A DNA stretch of 64,000 nt from Gonocerus acuteangulatus. Taxonomy: Eukaryota > Arthropoda > Insecta > Hemiptera > Coreidae. This document shows positions 46,293 through 57,835 of this stretch, one piece after another. The stretch lies in NCBI GenBank assembly GCA_946811695.1, contig OX328124.1, positions 31,867,648 through 31,931,647 of the forward strand. Reading direction: 5' to 3'. The notes under the pieces were generated by a model. That model was given only the letters and a program-made list of their open reading frames with translations, was not told the DNA's origin and searched no databases. The position numbers and the translations under genes are program-made. How positions within the stretch are numbered: position 1 is the first letter of the stretch; every line of letters starts with the position of its first letter.

Positions 46293-46302
46293 ATTTTATC
46301 AT
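45110..46302 (+). mobile_element. Jockey-clade retrotransposon, 5'-truncated, 12-bp TSD
   Basis: ACATTTTATCAT flanks the body (45122-46290). It ends with AATAAAGATC-type signal and about 43 A. Insertion is in the left PLE arm, so it is younger than the PLE. Confidence 0.9.
45124..46032 (+). pseudogene. Jockey reverse transcriptase, C-terminal part
   Basis: 302 codons are open from the truncation point: AGVPQGSILAPLLYS (RT motif), CTFADDTAF (catalytic FADD), VEKWVNKWRIQMNPEKC, RYLGFHLDKRLTWKTHIK, then IRPIWTYGIELWG and a PPRRLRRHWP C-terminus. These are Jockey-clade RT palm and thumb features. Endonuclease and the N-terminal RT are missing through 5' truncation. No stop interrupts the frame, so insertion is probably recent. 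A related, older copy is at 52103 (-). Confidence 0.85.
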
Positions 46303-46319
46303 AAAAATGGTTTTATTGT

Positions 46320-46358
46320 GCCGACGTTTCGGCTTGAACTTCAAGCCTTCATCAGGGC
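46320..46358 (-). ncRNA. hammerhead ribozyme motif
   Basis: Minus strand GCC-CTGATGA, helix II, GAAA, ACGT, GTC-GGC; all core positions intact. Confidence 0.75.
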
Positions 46359-46392
46359 TGTAAAAAACAAGTAGGACGGATGTAATACTGAA

Positions 46393-46451
<59 letters not shown>

Positions 46452-47040
46452 TACATACACAAATACACATACATATATACATACATATATATATGGAAAA
46501 AGACAAAACATAAAATACTAGAACATAATATATAGAAGAACAATGTGCTCTAGAAGTGTTTGGATTATTAGGAAAACAGATATAAGAATAACAGATTACA
46601 TATTAGATTAGATATAAGAATAACAATATGGGCTTACCGATGGGAAGATAGAGAACTATTCCTCACAAATGCGGGATCATTTCTGACAGTTAATACAGGG
46701 AAACATAGGAAGAAAGGAGTTGGTGAGGGGGGGGGTGGTTCTGGACCACCCAATGGACAGAGAATATAGAAGATGAAAGAAAGAGCGGCGAAAGCGGCGA
46801 AGTACAGTAAGGGGTCATAAAGTCATAAAATGTTGTGTTAATGGAAAGGGAGGCAGGTATAAAGGGCTATATTGCAGGCGGTATAGGGGATTAGGATGGA
46901 GTTTTTAATCTGTTATTCTTATATATGTTTTCCTAATAATCCAAACACTTCTAGAGCACATTGTTCTTCTATATATTATGTTCTAGTATTTTATGTTTTG
47001 TCTTTTTCCATATATATATGTATGTGTATTTGTGTATGTA

Positions 47041-47087
<47 letters not shown>

Positions 47088-47121
47088 TTCAGTATTACAT
47101 CCGTCCTACTTGTTTTTTACA

Positions 47122-47160
47122 GCCCTGATGAAGGCTTGAAGTTCAAGCCGAAACGTCGGC
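47122..47160 (+). ncRNA. hammerhead ribozyme motif
   Basis: Mirror copy of 46320 in the right arm; core and helix I GCC/GGC intact. Confidence 0.75.
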
Positions 47161-47278
47161 ACAATAAAACCATTTTTATGATAAAATGTAGTTTTATTAA
47201 GTAGCAGTGACCGAACCCCGACAATCCCTACCTTGCATCATCTACGGTCAACGATCTCCTCTCAATAGAATTAATTAC

Positions 47279-48101
<823 letters not shown>

Positions 48102-48275
48102 AACTTGCTGTTAGGGGTCTCCCGTAGTCTAGTGGCTAGCGCGCTGGATTCATAAGCGGGAGATGGTGGGTTCGATTCCCACCTCCGGCAGGAATTTTCT
48201 CATCTCAAGGCTCGCTGGGAAAATTCCTCGCTGCACCCTGGATGTCGGCGCTAATGACCTAGAAGTAGATGCGCC

Positions 48276-48335
<60 letters not shown>

Positions 48336-48342
48336 TGCTGTT
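48102..48342 (+). mobile_element. SINE1 copy with 11-bp TSD
   Basis: AACTTGCTGTT at 48102-48112 and 48332-48342. Full tRNA-like head with boxes A and B, perfect GGAATTTTC/GAAAATTCC hairpin, CGGCGC/GCGCCG terminal hairpin and a poly(A) of over 50. The most complete copy here. Confidence 0.95.
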
Positions 48343-48921
48343 TTATACTAAACTAAAAAAGGGAGTTTTGAGCGTCCAACATATTCCGCTTGAACATATT
48401 TCCACACGCGCCAAGTCTAAGCGAACTCAGATATATACGTTTTTATTGTAAAAGTGATAATATTTAAAAAAATATATACAATCGTTTAGAGCCTTCTGCT
48501 CAAATTCAGGAACATAAATATGCTTTAGCTCCACTCGACAAACCTATGTAATGAACTGTATAACATACAGCCTTCTTGCTCGTACACGGCCACCCCGCAA
48601 GCGCGAACGCCAGCGGACACTTTTTTGTAACGTTTTTTCCCAGTTTGAAATAGTTCAGAAAAGCCTTATTAATTAATTCATAAACGTTTCTTGAGTAAAT
48701 GTTTACAGGACCAACTCATTCGGAGAAAAAAAATGCCTCAAATTTCTGAAATATATTCCAATAAAGGGGGAAGAAAAATTAAGAGATTCTAGTCTAAACT
48801 TACAAAAAACGTCATCCATGCGAGGGATAAAATATGTATGAAAACACGCTTGAGGTAGCACGATTGCGTCGTTTAATATTTTTATTCCATTTTTTTTTCA
48901 AGTATTTATAACGAATATTTA

Positions 48922-48984
<63 letters not shown>
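48343..48984. other. unassigned sequence ending in poly(A)
   Basis: About 60 A at 48924-48983 may be a retroposon tail, but no body is recognised. Confidence 0.4.
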
Positions 48985-48986
<2 letters not shown>

Positions 48987-49165
48987 CTCATCTGTTGGGC
49001 CTGGAGGTCTCTATGTATATATTAATAAATTATGTAGGGCCTGGAAAAAAAAAAAAATCTCTCTTACATTCAGCTTTTGGCTCCAATCTATTGGGCCTGG
49101 GGGTCTCTATGTATTATATTAATAAATTATGTAGGGTCTGGAAAAAAAAAAAAAAAAAATCTCTC
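48985..49165. repeat. tandem duplication of about 95 bp
   Basis: TTGGGCCTGGRGGTCTCTAT begins both units, each ending TGTAGGGYCTGG, an A run and ATCTCTCTTAC. Confidence 0.85.
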
Positions 49166-49466
49166 TTACCTCACGGTCACCTAACTGTCTTCTTGGTCTT
49201 CCTCATCCCCCCTAGACATTTTTAGTGGACATGTTTTGATTTCACAGCCACACACAAAAAAAAAATAATAATAAGTCCGGACCCAGATACCAGACCATGT
49301 TTACCATATATTTTTAGGGTCTCCGAATACAAAACCGGGGTCAGAAAAACCACTACACTTTTTTATTAAGCCTCACCCTCCAATACTCATAATTTAGGAT
49401 ATTTTACACTAGTTCTTGGGTACTCCCTTTTAGTGCTTAAATTTTTTTTTTTTTTTTTTTTTTTTT
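49166..49466. other. PLE-arm scrap and unassigned sequence
   Basis: TGGTCTTCCTCATCCCCCCTAGACATTTTTAGTGG resembles the arm at 43950-43990. The rest is unassigned, ending in poly(T). Confidence 0.4.
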
Positions 49467-49900
49467 TTGAGATCTCAACGAACTCGATTGGTCCATTTGG
49501 AGCGAAGTTACACCCCATTAAATATATGCCTTTTCTAAAAAAATCGCGTTTTTGCTTAAATTTTTGTATTTAATATGTTTTTTAATGCATAAGACCATTG
49601 AGTTTTTACACAAACTCGGAATTAATGCATTAACTGATAAAAAACGCGAATTCCTTAGAAAAGTCATATATTTAAAGGGCCCGCTCCAAATGGACCAATC
49701 GAGTTCGTTGAGGTCTCAAAATTCATTCATAATATTAATTTTTTTAAAAATACGATTCGTTGAAAATTTATTGTCATGGTGTATTAAAAAATGCTCATTA
49801 GTGACTAATATTTTTACTTGTAATTTGTATTTATTTATTTTTAGATGTAGAAGGCTGCCAAAGTGCAGCGAAAAGGTCCAATAAAGATTTCTACCTAAAG
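49467..49900. mobile_element. imperfect palindrome with PLE-like hairpin
   Basis: GAGATCTCAACGAACTCGAT (49469) is inverted at 49710-49725 (ATCGAGTTCGTTGAGGTCTC), with complementarity through CCATTTGGAG. At 49845-49885, TAGA, GGCTGC/GCAGC and GAAAAGGTCC look like a decayed hammerhead. Confidence 0.5.
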
Positions 49901-50397
49901 GTCTGACGTTTTTTTCTTCGACCGAATTCCAACCATCTCTTGACTTGGAATGAACTTAGTAATTTAGTTGGAAATTATGTCTAGAATCGCCTCATGCAGT
50001 TTCGCTACTCAGACCTGAATCACCTTGAATGTACAGGGTGATTCAGGTCCGGGCCAAGTATTTATTTTATTTTATTTTTATTTATTTATGTACATTTTAA
50101 GAACAACCTTGCCCCGCTCATAGCACTACAAGGTATAAATAATTCATTACGATTAGAAAAATAGTTTGACTTTATTATTATAAAGGTATATAAAGAAATT
50201 ACGGATAGTAAGTTAAATAACAAAGTTATCAAATAAATAATTGAACATTTAACAAAATAACAAATGCATAGAAATGAAATTAGTAAAAACAAATATGAAT
50301 TATTTGAAAGATCTTAATTTTTTTAGTAAATTAATAATTAAAAAATGATTTATCATATTTAATAAATTAAGCCGAAATTAATGATTTTTTCGGTTTT
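49901..50397. other. unassigned AT-rich sequence
   Basis: CCTGAATCACC/GGGTGATTCAGG at about 50017-50048 is a small hairpin containing TACAGGGTG. No gene. Confidence 0.4.
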
Positions 50398-50529
50398 TTA
50401 GCACTTTCCTCCGAAGGAAAGTAGCTATTGAGGTTGGACTCATGACGGAATATTTGAAATATTTCTTCAAATCTTTATCGATCCTACCTAGTAGACACCG
50501 AAAATGACCCCCGTTAAAATTTATATATA

Positions 50530-50566
<37 letters not shown>

Positions 50567-50568
50567 GC

Positions 50569-50644
<76 letters not shown>

Positions 50645-51686
50645 CTGTTAACACGATAGCGGCCAGAGTTTTTGTTTTTTCGTCACGAAACTTGGTATAT
50701 AGCATTCAATTAGCAAACGATTGAACGAGTTCGTTAACCACCAAAGTCGGTCCACCGGAAGGGGGGGTTTACCCCGAACCCAAAACACTAATTTGACTAT
50801 GTCAGCCGTAATATTTGTTATATTTCAACGAAACTTGGTATTCGTAGTGGTAATATAGAGAGAAAAATGAGATATAAAAATGAACTAAATCGGTTCATTA
50901 GAAGGGGGGGGTTTACTCCGGACCCACAATACCAATTCGCCACTACCAGCCGTGATTTTTGGTATATTTCAACGGAACTCGGTATTCGTAGTGGTAATCC
51001 ACAGGTAAATAACTGTTGTAAAAATAAACTAAATCGGTTCATTAGGAGGGGGGTTTACTCCGGACCCACAATACCAATTCGCCACTACCAACCGTGATTT
51101 TTGGTATATTTCGACGAAACTCGGTATTCGTAGTGGTAATCTACAGGTAAATATGTGTTGTTGAAATAAACTAAATCGGTTCATTAGGAGGGGGGGGGGG
51201 TTTACTTCGGACCTAAATTACTAATATACTCATACTGGTCGTAATTTCTGCAGTATTGTAACGAAACGCGGTATACGTCGTGGGTAACTCATGAGAAAGA
51301 AGTGTTGTAGAAATGAGCTGAATCGGTCAATCGGAAAGGGGGGTTTACTTTGTAATATATTTCAATAGAAAAGCCCGTCAGTCGTAGGTTCACAAAGGCG
51401 CCGCAAGGAGCGCTAGAGGGACTGTATCCGGTTCCTGCGTTAGATCAAAATACAATAATATGAGGATTTTGTATTTATTACGTAGTCTAGTAGGTACCAT
51501 GTGTAAACATAACTCGGGAAGCAAATTAATAATTTATCAGTTACTCATTACAAAATTAAAAGAGAACTATTCATGTTTTTATTTTATTTATGTAGGATAT
51601 TTTAAGCAAATTGTTCTGGAAAGCAGTCTACACTACCCAAATTCTGAGGAAAGTGCTTAGTTATGCAGCTCCTGCGTGACGGACTT
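50398..51686 (+). mobile_element. H2 Helentron-like element, complete
   Basis: 5' end TTAGCACTTTCCTCCGAAGG with hairpin; 3' side GAGGAAAGTGCTTAG (12 bp inverted match to the 5' end), then a hairpin GTTATGCAG-CTC-CTGCGTGAC and GGAC before a T run. Flanks are T on both sides. The interior has two TA blocks (50522-50638), the TCACGAAACTTGGTATA module and three to four subrepeats of about 150 bp (TTTACTCCGGACCCACAATA). No protein is encoded. Same architecture as H1 with different sequence. Confidence 0.7.
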
Positions 51687-52102
51687 TTTTTTTTCAATTT
51701 CAATTACCATGTTTGAAAAGATTTATAATTGTCTTTTAAAACTAGCCCGTGTAATGCTGTGACTGTGCTTTTTATACATCTTATATGTTTTTTTTTATTA
51801 TTATTAATTAATTTATTTTGTTTTAGAAAATATCACAATCTACAATCAATTGTATTATGTAATTAGATACATGTTACTTGCTCACGCCTCAGGTGTCTCT
51901 AGTTGTCAACCGAATACCTTCCTTGGAAGGATTCTAGGATGACCTGGAGTCACCTTACGCCATCCAACCACAGCCTGCGAAGGAGACGTGGGCTGTGATA
52001 TCATGAGGAGAGAAAATATCCACAGGTATCACTCTCAATTTATACAATTATAATTTCTTTGATCACTCCACGGATAGTTGTTTTTGTTCACTCCACGACA
52101 CT
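51687..52102. other. unassigned sequence
   Basis: Probably includes the 3' untranslated part of the Jockey fragment to the right; CACTCCACGG/CACTCCACGA is repeated near 52065-52100. Confidence 0.35.
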
Positions 52103-52890
52103 TCACTGCCTAAGTAAGTCTCGGGGCCACTTCCTGTTAAGGCGTCTTGGTGGAGAGGAAGGATGATTTGTGCTGCATAAGGATTGGGCTATAGGATTAG
52201 GATGATTGATTAATTTGCTATGGAAAGATGAGAAGCGGCTAGGGATTATATCTTGGACAAAAGGGATATTTAGGTCATTATGGAGGTTTCGATTTGTAAC
52301 ATAATAAGGAGCATTGACTATGGTACGTAGGACTTTAGATTGGAATGTTTGGATTCGGTGGATGTTGGAATGCTTGGCTGTCCCCCAAAGTTCTATTCCG
52401 TAAGTCCAAATAGGTTTTATTAGTGAGTTGTAGACAGTTAGTTTGTTATGCACGGTTAAGTGTGATGATCGGTTTAGAAGTCTGTATAGTTGTCCGAATC
52501 GTCGATTGAGTTCTTGTCGTTTGAGTTTAATGTGTGCGTTCCAAGTCAATCGAGAGTCAAGGTAAAACCCAAGGTATCGGATGGTATTGGTTATGGGTAA
52601 AGGATTGTCGTTGAAGGAAACAGTAGGGCAGGTTTTACGTCGAAGGGTAAAGGTTATTTGGTGACATTTTTCGACGTTTATTTTGATGCGCCATTTCTTA
52701 CACCACTGTTCAATTTCGGTTAGATGGGTTTGTAGGTTCTGGGAGGCTGTGTCTGGATTTATGTGGGGCGAAAGGATGGCCGTATCATCTGCATACGTGG
52801 CCAGGAGGGTGTCAGGACATCTTATATGTAAGTATATAAAGTGAATAATTAATTCCGGGAGGTGATGCTGGACACGAGGAGTGGAACTCG
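52103..52890 (-). pseudogene. Jockey reverse transcriptase fragment
   Basis: Minus-strand reading gives LLATYADDTAILSP (catalytic YADD), IEQWCKKWRIKINVEKC, IRYLGFYLDSRLTWNAHIK, KPIWTYGIELWG and SPPRRLNRKWPRD. It aligns motif by motif with the copy at 45124 but differs widely. The segment before YADD no longer shows the PQGS motif, so the left boundary is decayed. No poly(A) or target repeat is evident. Confidence 0.75.
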
Positions 52891-53656
52891 AATAGCTACA
52901 TTCTAATGAACAAATAATTTTGGTCGTTCCTTTTAGTTAAAACTGGCTGCCTCAATTATTAAACTACATAAATCATTTTTTGATTAACGACACCACTTTT
53001 TCATTATTTTTAAAACAACTCATATTTCTGATTAGTTTGGCACGATATCCACCGGGCACGTTAAAAAAAATCAATTCAGTACACCAATTAAAAAAAATTA
53101 CTATATTGTTAAAATGGCACATTCAGAATGCTGAAATGAAATTGTTATACTAAATAAATAAAATTCGTTTATTGTAAGCAACATTTTAACATATTTTGGC
53201 ACAGAACAAATATCCAATAGGTCGTTGATAAACTAATTTCTTTGTTTTGCTATAAGACTATAATAAGCTTTTTTTCTTATATGAAAAAAATCAATGATAC
53301 CAGAATATTTTTAATAAATTCAAGCTTTGAGTGCAAGAAATCAATAAAGCTGACTGCTTATTCATATGGAATTCTTCAGGTGAACTGAAACCATTCCAAG
53401 GTATAATTACCAATTAACTCTTTTTTATTCTATTTCCCCTATATTTGCACTGAAAAAGTTATTCACTTTATATATTTACATACTTAAACCTTTCGCATCC
53501 GGTGGTAGTCTTTCAATTATGCAGATTTCCGGAAAATGAAGGCCCGATACAATTAATAAACCTCACGGAAGTAATTTTAAAATACAATTATACACTTTTG
53601 TAGGATAAAAGCCATGGGGAAATGGAATTAAAGGAAACAAATAAGTTACAGGGCGG

Positions 53657-53716
<60 letters not shown>

Positions 53717-54112
53717 GAAGTTACGAGCGAGTAGTGTTCCTTTGTTCACTCTGCAAAATTTAATGTTTTTAAATTGAAGAAGGGGCTAAATTCAATTTTT
53801 TTATTTGATTGTAATTAGTAGTTATCATATTTAATTTTTCAAGGTTCTAATTTGACATTTAATATTTTTTATTAATTGTTAAAAAAATATTAGTACTGTG
53901 GTCAAAGATACAGCACATAGTTGTACCTCTGAGTACGTAAAAACAACACAGTAATGCAGAAAGAAAATGTATTCTGTAACATTGCAAGTAATTGTATGTT
54001 TAATGTATACCGGACAAGTATGTAAGCATAATAAAACAGCTATTATTGATAGCATGTTATCCAGCTTTATATGCTGAAAGATCCTCTCCAAATCACAAAC
54101 GTTATTAGCAAA
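52891..54112. other. unassigned AT-rich sequence with (TA)n
   Basis: TA run at 53659-53713. A 78-codon minus-strand frame (53879-54115) has no features and seems part of the PLE flank. Confidence 0.45.
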
Positions 54113-54176
54113 CATGGAATAGTTTGGATTCGGCTAAAAAGAAACCTCAATACGATTTTTGTAAAAAAAATCTATA

Positions 54177-54220
54177 TTTAGGACGTTTCGGCTACTCTTT
54201 GGTAGCCTTCGTCAGCTAAA
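54177..54220 (-). ncRNA. hammerhead ribozyme motif with 5-bp helix I
   Basis: Minus strand TTTAG-CTGACGA, helix II GGCTAC/GTAGCC, GAAA, ACGT, GTC, then CTAAA, which pairs fully with TTTAG. The best-preserved member of this family. Confidence 0.75.
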
Positions 54221-54485
54221 ATGACAAGAAAAGAAAAAAAGAAAAAAAAAAACAGAATTTAATACACAGAAAAAAGGTTTATATGTAAGATAAGTGACAG
54301 GTCTATAAATACAATACAACTTATTATAAAAGAACAATTTGTTGTTAAATTATTAGTGTGAACATTAGTTGTATATGTAGAAATTAGTTCTGGAAAATCA
54401 ATAGAAAAAAAACAGTTTCCAATGAAACTCCCGGCACTTTCATTGGTATGTTGTAACTTATTTCTCTGTTAAAAATTAATTAATA

Positions 54486-54837
54486 TTATTATTAGCACCA
54501 GGGGGCGAGGTTAGCTCAGTGGTAGAGCACTGGACTCATAAGCTGGAGGCCTGAGTTCAAATCCCGAGCAAGCACTAAAGATTTTTTCTTCTGGTGTCTT
54601 CGTTCATGGGTTGAATTCGGCCTCCCTGACTGTCCCTAGGCCAACCCAGCCTTTAATTAATTTAATTGATAATGGGTACCTTAGGTGCTAATGACTCTAG
54701 GGTCGAAGCGGCCAAGGGAAAATCAGGCGGTCGGAGCATAGTGCTGACCACACTATCTCCCTAGTTTGCCGTATGGTCATGAATCAGGTACCTCTTTAGT
54801 ATCTGCCCCTCAGGGCCTTCGTGGCCTGTTACGGGGC

Positions 54838-54881
<44 letters not shown>

Positions 54882-54891
54882 TATTAGCACC
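54486..54891 (+). mobile_element. SINE2, full length, 14-bp TSD, poly(T) tail
   Basis: TTATTATTAGCACC flanks the body 54500-54877. Head GGGGGCGAGGTTAGCTCAGT (box A), anticodon-like CTCATAA, box B GAGTTCAAATCCC; body of about 260 bp with GGTGCTAATGACTCTAG; end TTACGGGGCTGAT followed by about 40 T. A T-tailed tRNA SINE is unusual. Confidence 0.9.
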
Positions 54892-55208
54892 TATTTACTT
54901 GTATACACCTCAATAAAATTATTTTATTATCTTCCTATTGATTTTCCAGAACTAATTTCTAGATATACACTAATGTTCACTTTACCTGTTTATTACTACC
55001 TTAATTGTTCTAATAATTTAACAACAAATTGTTCTTTTATAATAAGTTGAATTGTATTTATAGACCTGTCACTTATCTTACTTATTAACTTTTTTTTCTG
55101 TTTATCAATTTCTGTTTTTTTGAGGTTTCTTTTTAGCCGAATCCCAACTATTCCATGTTTGCTTATCACCTCGACGGCTTACTATCTTCTATCTTATCTT
55201 TATAACAA

Positions 55209-55464
55209 AAGTTTTAACTGTCAAGCAGATCCACTAGCAATAGTAGGGTATGGGAGTTTAACCACAATGTCTTCTATATCAGGATCATACAAGTTATAAC
55301 TGTCAAGCAGATCCACTAGCAATAGTAGGGTATGGGAGTTTAACAACAATGTCTTCTATATCAGTATCATACAAGTTTTAACTGTCAAGCAGATCCACTA
55401 GCAATAGTAGGGTATGGGAGTTTAACCACAATGTCTTCTATATCAGTATTATACAAGTTTTAAC
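55209..55464. repeat. 82-bp tandem repeat, 3 copies
   Basis: AAGTTWTAACTGTCAAGCAG begins at 55209, 55291 and 55373 and a partial unit at 55455. Units differ at only a few bases, so the array is young. Confidence 0.95.
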
Positions 55465-55786
55465 TTAATACTAATGCCTATGACAAAATATGTAATAGTC
55501 TTTTTACTTGTAATTTTAACAGGAATAAAATTTCCTTTTTCCAAGTCATGTTTTTCAAATTGTTGATGGTCATCTAACTCATGACATTTATCAGACAGAA
55601 CAACGTCACATTATCCTAAAGGAATTAAAGAAGGCGAAGAAGGAAGAAGAAGGGATTGATAAAGTCAGTTTGAAAATATTTCAGTCATTATTTTTTAAAT
55701 TCTTTATGAGCAATTAAAGCTACCAACATTAATTTATTTTTAAAAAGTTTAATTTATTGTTAAAGTAGCAGAAAAACATAATAAAA
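55465..55786. other. unassigned sequence
   Basis: GACATTTATCAGACAG..GAATTAAAGAAGGCGAAGAA gives a short open stretch but nothing recognisable. Confidence 0.3.
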
Positions 55787-55904
55787 GTCCGACTCGCAGG
55801 AACTGCCTCATCTTAGCGCGGTTCCGTTCTTATCCCTAGTCTAATTTCGAAAGATTAAAATAGAAGCAGTTATTATTTTGTTGAGAGGAGATCGTTGACC
55901 GTTG

Positions 55905-56225
55905 ATGATGCAAGGTAGGGATTGTCCGGGTTAGGTCACTGCTACTTAATAATACATACCCCATATGTGTATGTATGTGGGCATATATATGTACATATGT
56001 GTGCGTGTATATGTGTATGTGTACGTGCATATATATAAATATATATATATTATATATATATGTTAGGTATATTTACATAGATATGTGCATATATTAGTGT
56101 TAAATATGCCCTACCTGTATTTACAGCCCTGATGAAGGCTTGAAGTTCAAGCCGAAACGTCGGCACAATAAAACCATTTTTACGATAAAATGTAGTTTTA
56201 TTAAGTAGCAGTGACCGAACCCTGA
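55905..56225. mobile_element. PLE derivative inside H1
   Basis: Starts GAGATCGTTGACCGTTGATG and ends GACCGAACCCTGACAG, with a mixed TA/TG centre. It matches 13940-14303 base for base with few changes, at the same H1 position. Confidence 0.7.
56126..56164 (+). ncRNA. hammerhead ribozyme motif
   Basis: GCC-CTGATGA, helix II, GAAA, ACGT, GTC-GGC; identical core to 14213. Confidence 0.75.
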
Positions 56226-57342
56226 CAGTTATATTTTGGTTCCGCCAGTCTTGAAAGGTAGGATTTACAATCTTACCTGGAAGGGTCGGCAACACTAGAA
56301 ACCGTCCCGCTAGTTACAAGGTCTTGGAACTCTATATTTCTAACAATAAATTGTTTTTGTTATTTTACTTAACCTGTTTTATTTTCGAATACATTATCCA
56401 ACTATAAGCAATTAAAAAATAACAAGGAATAAAATACAGACAAAAAGAACACTTCGAATAAGCGAAATCAATTACTTTAAAGCTTTAAGCTCTTATTTCT
56501 CCGATTGACATCGCCTAATTAAAACTTTCATTAGAACCTTTTATGTAGAGCATTTAATAAGCTTTCTAATGGTATTCTTCCGTTTACCAAAATTCTCAAC
56601 AGTTTTCGAGATATTAATGAAAGTTCCCAAAATTTATATTATTTCTAGCAACAGAAAATTGGCCTCATTTTTCATATCCTGTTTTACACACAAAATTTTC
56701 GCAACATAAGAAATTACAAAAATAAAAATCAATAAAAAACGAAGGGAAAGAGACAAAAATTACAACAAGAACGACAAAAACCCGTTCATAAGAACAAAAC
56801 AGACGTATTTGAAGTTTTAAGCACTTATTTCTCCGATTGACATAACCTAATCAAAAATAGTTTTAGAATCTTTTTTGTAGAGAATTTAGTAAGCTTTCAA
56901 ATAGTTTCTATCCACTTACCACGATTTCCCAACCGTGTTCGAGATATTAATGAAAGTATACGAACTTCCCAAAACTTTTCATGTCTGTTCATAAAATATT
57001 TTATTCTAACCCTTCCTTAACTCCAAACGTAACAAAACTTTCAACATATTAGTTTTAATGAAAGTAGAACATGCAGATAAAGTTTCAACTGAATCCCGTA
57101 ATTCCAAGTACCCAAACCAAAAACGGTATTCAAAAACTATTTTTCCAATTTTCTCGAAAACGGTTAAAGCGATCGCCTTCAAAATGGTTTCATTCGTTTT
57201 CCTAGCCCAGGAATCATATAAAACGAGTACTTACAAGCTTATGAACTCAAAAACGTAAGCGTTACGATTTTTTTTGCGCGAATTTCGCCCCAAACGCCAT
57301 CTTCCAGTAGGCGGATTTTGCTGGTTAACGAACTTGACCTTT

Positions 57343-57832
57343 TATCGTGCCTGGCGTGAAGACGGAGGCACGGGAGATTCTCAGGCGTTTTGGGGATCAG
57401 AATTTCCTCCCAACTAACGGCTGGATTGTCCTGGAGCAGCAGGAGAGGGACACCGGGCACTTCGTCACCTTGAAGATGCCAGAGACTGATCTCAAAGAGA
57501 TTCTGGAGAGGAAGGACGAGCGTCTGAATTATGGCATTCGGAGGCTCAAGGTGTTTCCTCTGCAGAAGAAGAAGAAGGAGATAGATGAGGCGACTTCTCG
57601 AGTTGAGGGTGAGGTGGCGGCCATGGAGGCGGAAGTGGCTGTCGTATCTGAGCCCGAAGGGAAGCCGAAATCGTCTGTGGAAGGAGATCGGGACCGTGTG
57701 GCGGAACACATGGAAGGACGGTCAGTTTCCGGGCTAGGGGAGGTGGGTCTTGACCCTCCCTCCTCGCAGACTGGAAGCGAGCTGACCCGAGCTCTTCGTG
57801 GGAAGCCCGCGGAGCCGGATGACCTTGCATAG
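57343..57832 (+). pseudogene. ORF1 C-terminal part
   Basis: The frame is open from the truncation point to a stop at 57832, three bases before the ORF2 ATG. The first part (GWIVLEQQERDTGHFVTLKM, ERLNYGIRRLKV) resembles DUF4780, a domain typical of ORF1 proteins of insect LOA elements, which would bind the RNA template. The rest is charged and low in complexity. There is no ATG near the start because the 5' half is lost. The close ORF1-ORF2 spacing would allow translational coupling. Confidence 0.6.
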
Positions 57833-57835
57833 ACG

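Larger units (their letters stand above)
45051..47278. mobile_element. PLE terminal-repeat pair with 14-bp TSD, split by Jockey
   Basis: ATAGAATTAATTAC flanks it at 45051-45064 and 47265-47278. The left arm (45065-45121, 46291-46580) and right arm (about 46920-47225) are inverted and match the 2.8-kb element. The centre (46580-46910) retains ATGGGCTTACCGATGGG, which could encode GLPMG from a PLE RT, so this copy kept a scrap of coding DNA. Confidence 0.8.
54113..55165. mobile_element. PLE inverted pair (CTGACGA family) split by SINE2
   Basis: Left arm 54113-54420 starts GCAAACATGGAATAGTTTGG; right arm about 54950-55165 ends in the inverse, CCAACTATTCCATGTTTGC. TTATTATAAAAGAACAATTTG pairs across the arms. 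A SINE2 lies in the centre. The right arm has lost its hammerhead. Confidence 0.75.

Noticed and set aside
48113..48190. tRNA gene with CAT-like anticodon
   Set aside because: The boxes A and B are good, but acceptor and anticodon stems do not pair properly and the unit is the head of a repeated SINE with poly(A) and target duplication. The same applies to the heads at 5249, 11948, 54500 and 62963.
49840..49890. Intact hammerhead
   Set aside because: CTGANGA reads GTAGA and GAAA is followed by AGG with no usable helix III; at best a decayed copy. The motif at about 42868-42900 is rejected likewise.
57239..57709. Antisense 156-codon and other long frames over the LOA element
   Set aside because: Shadow frames of ORF1 and ORF2 produced by their G+C-rich codon use.
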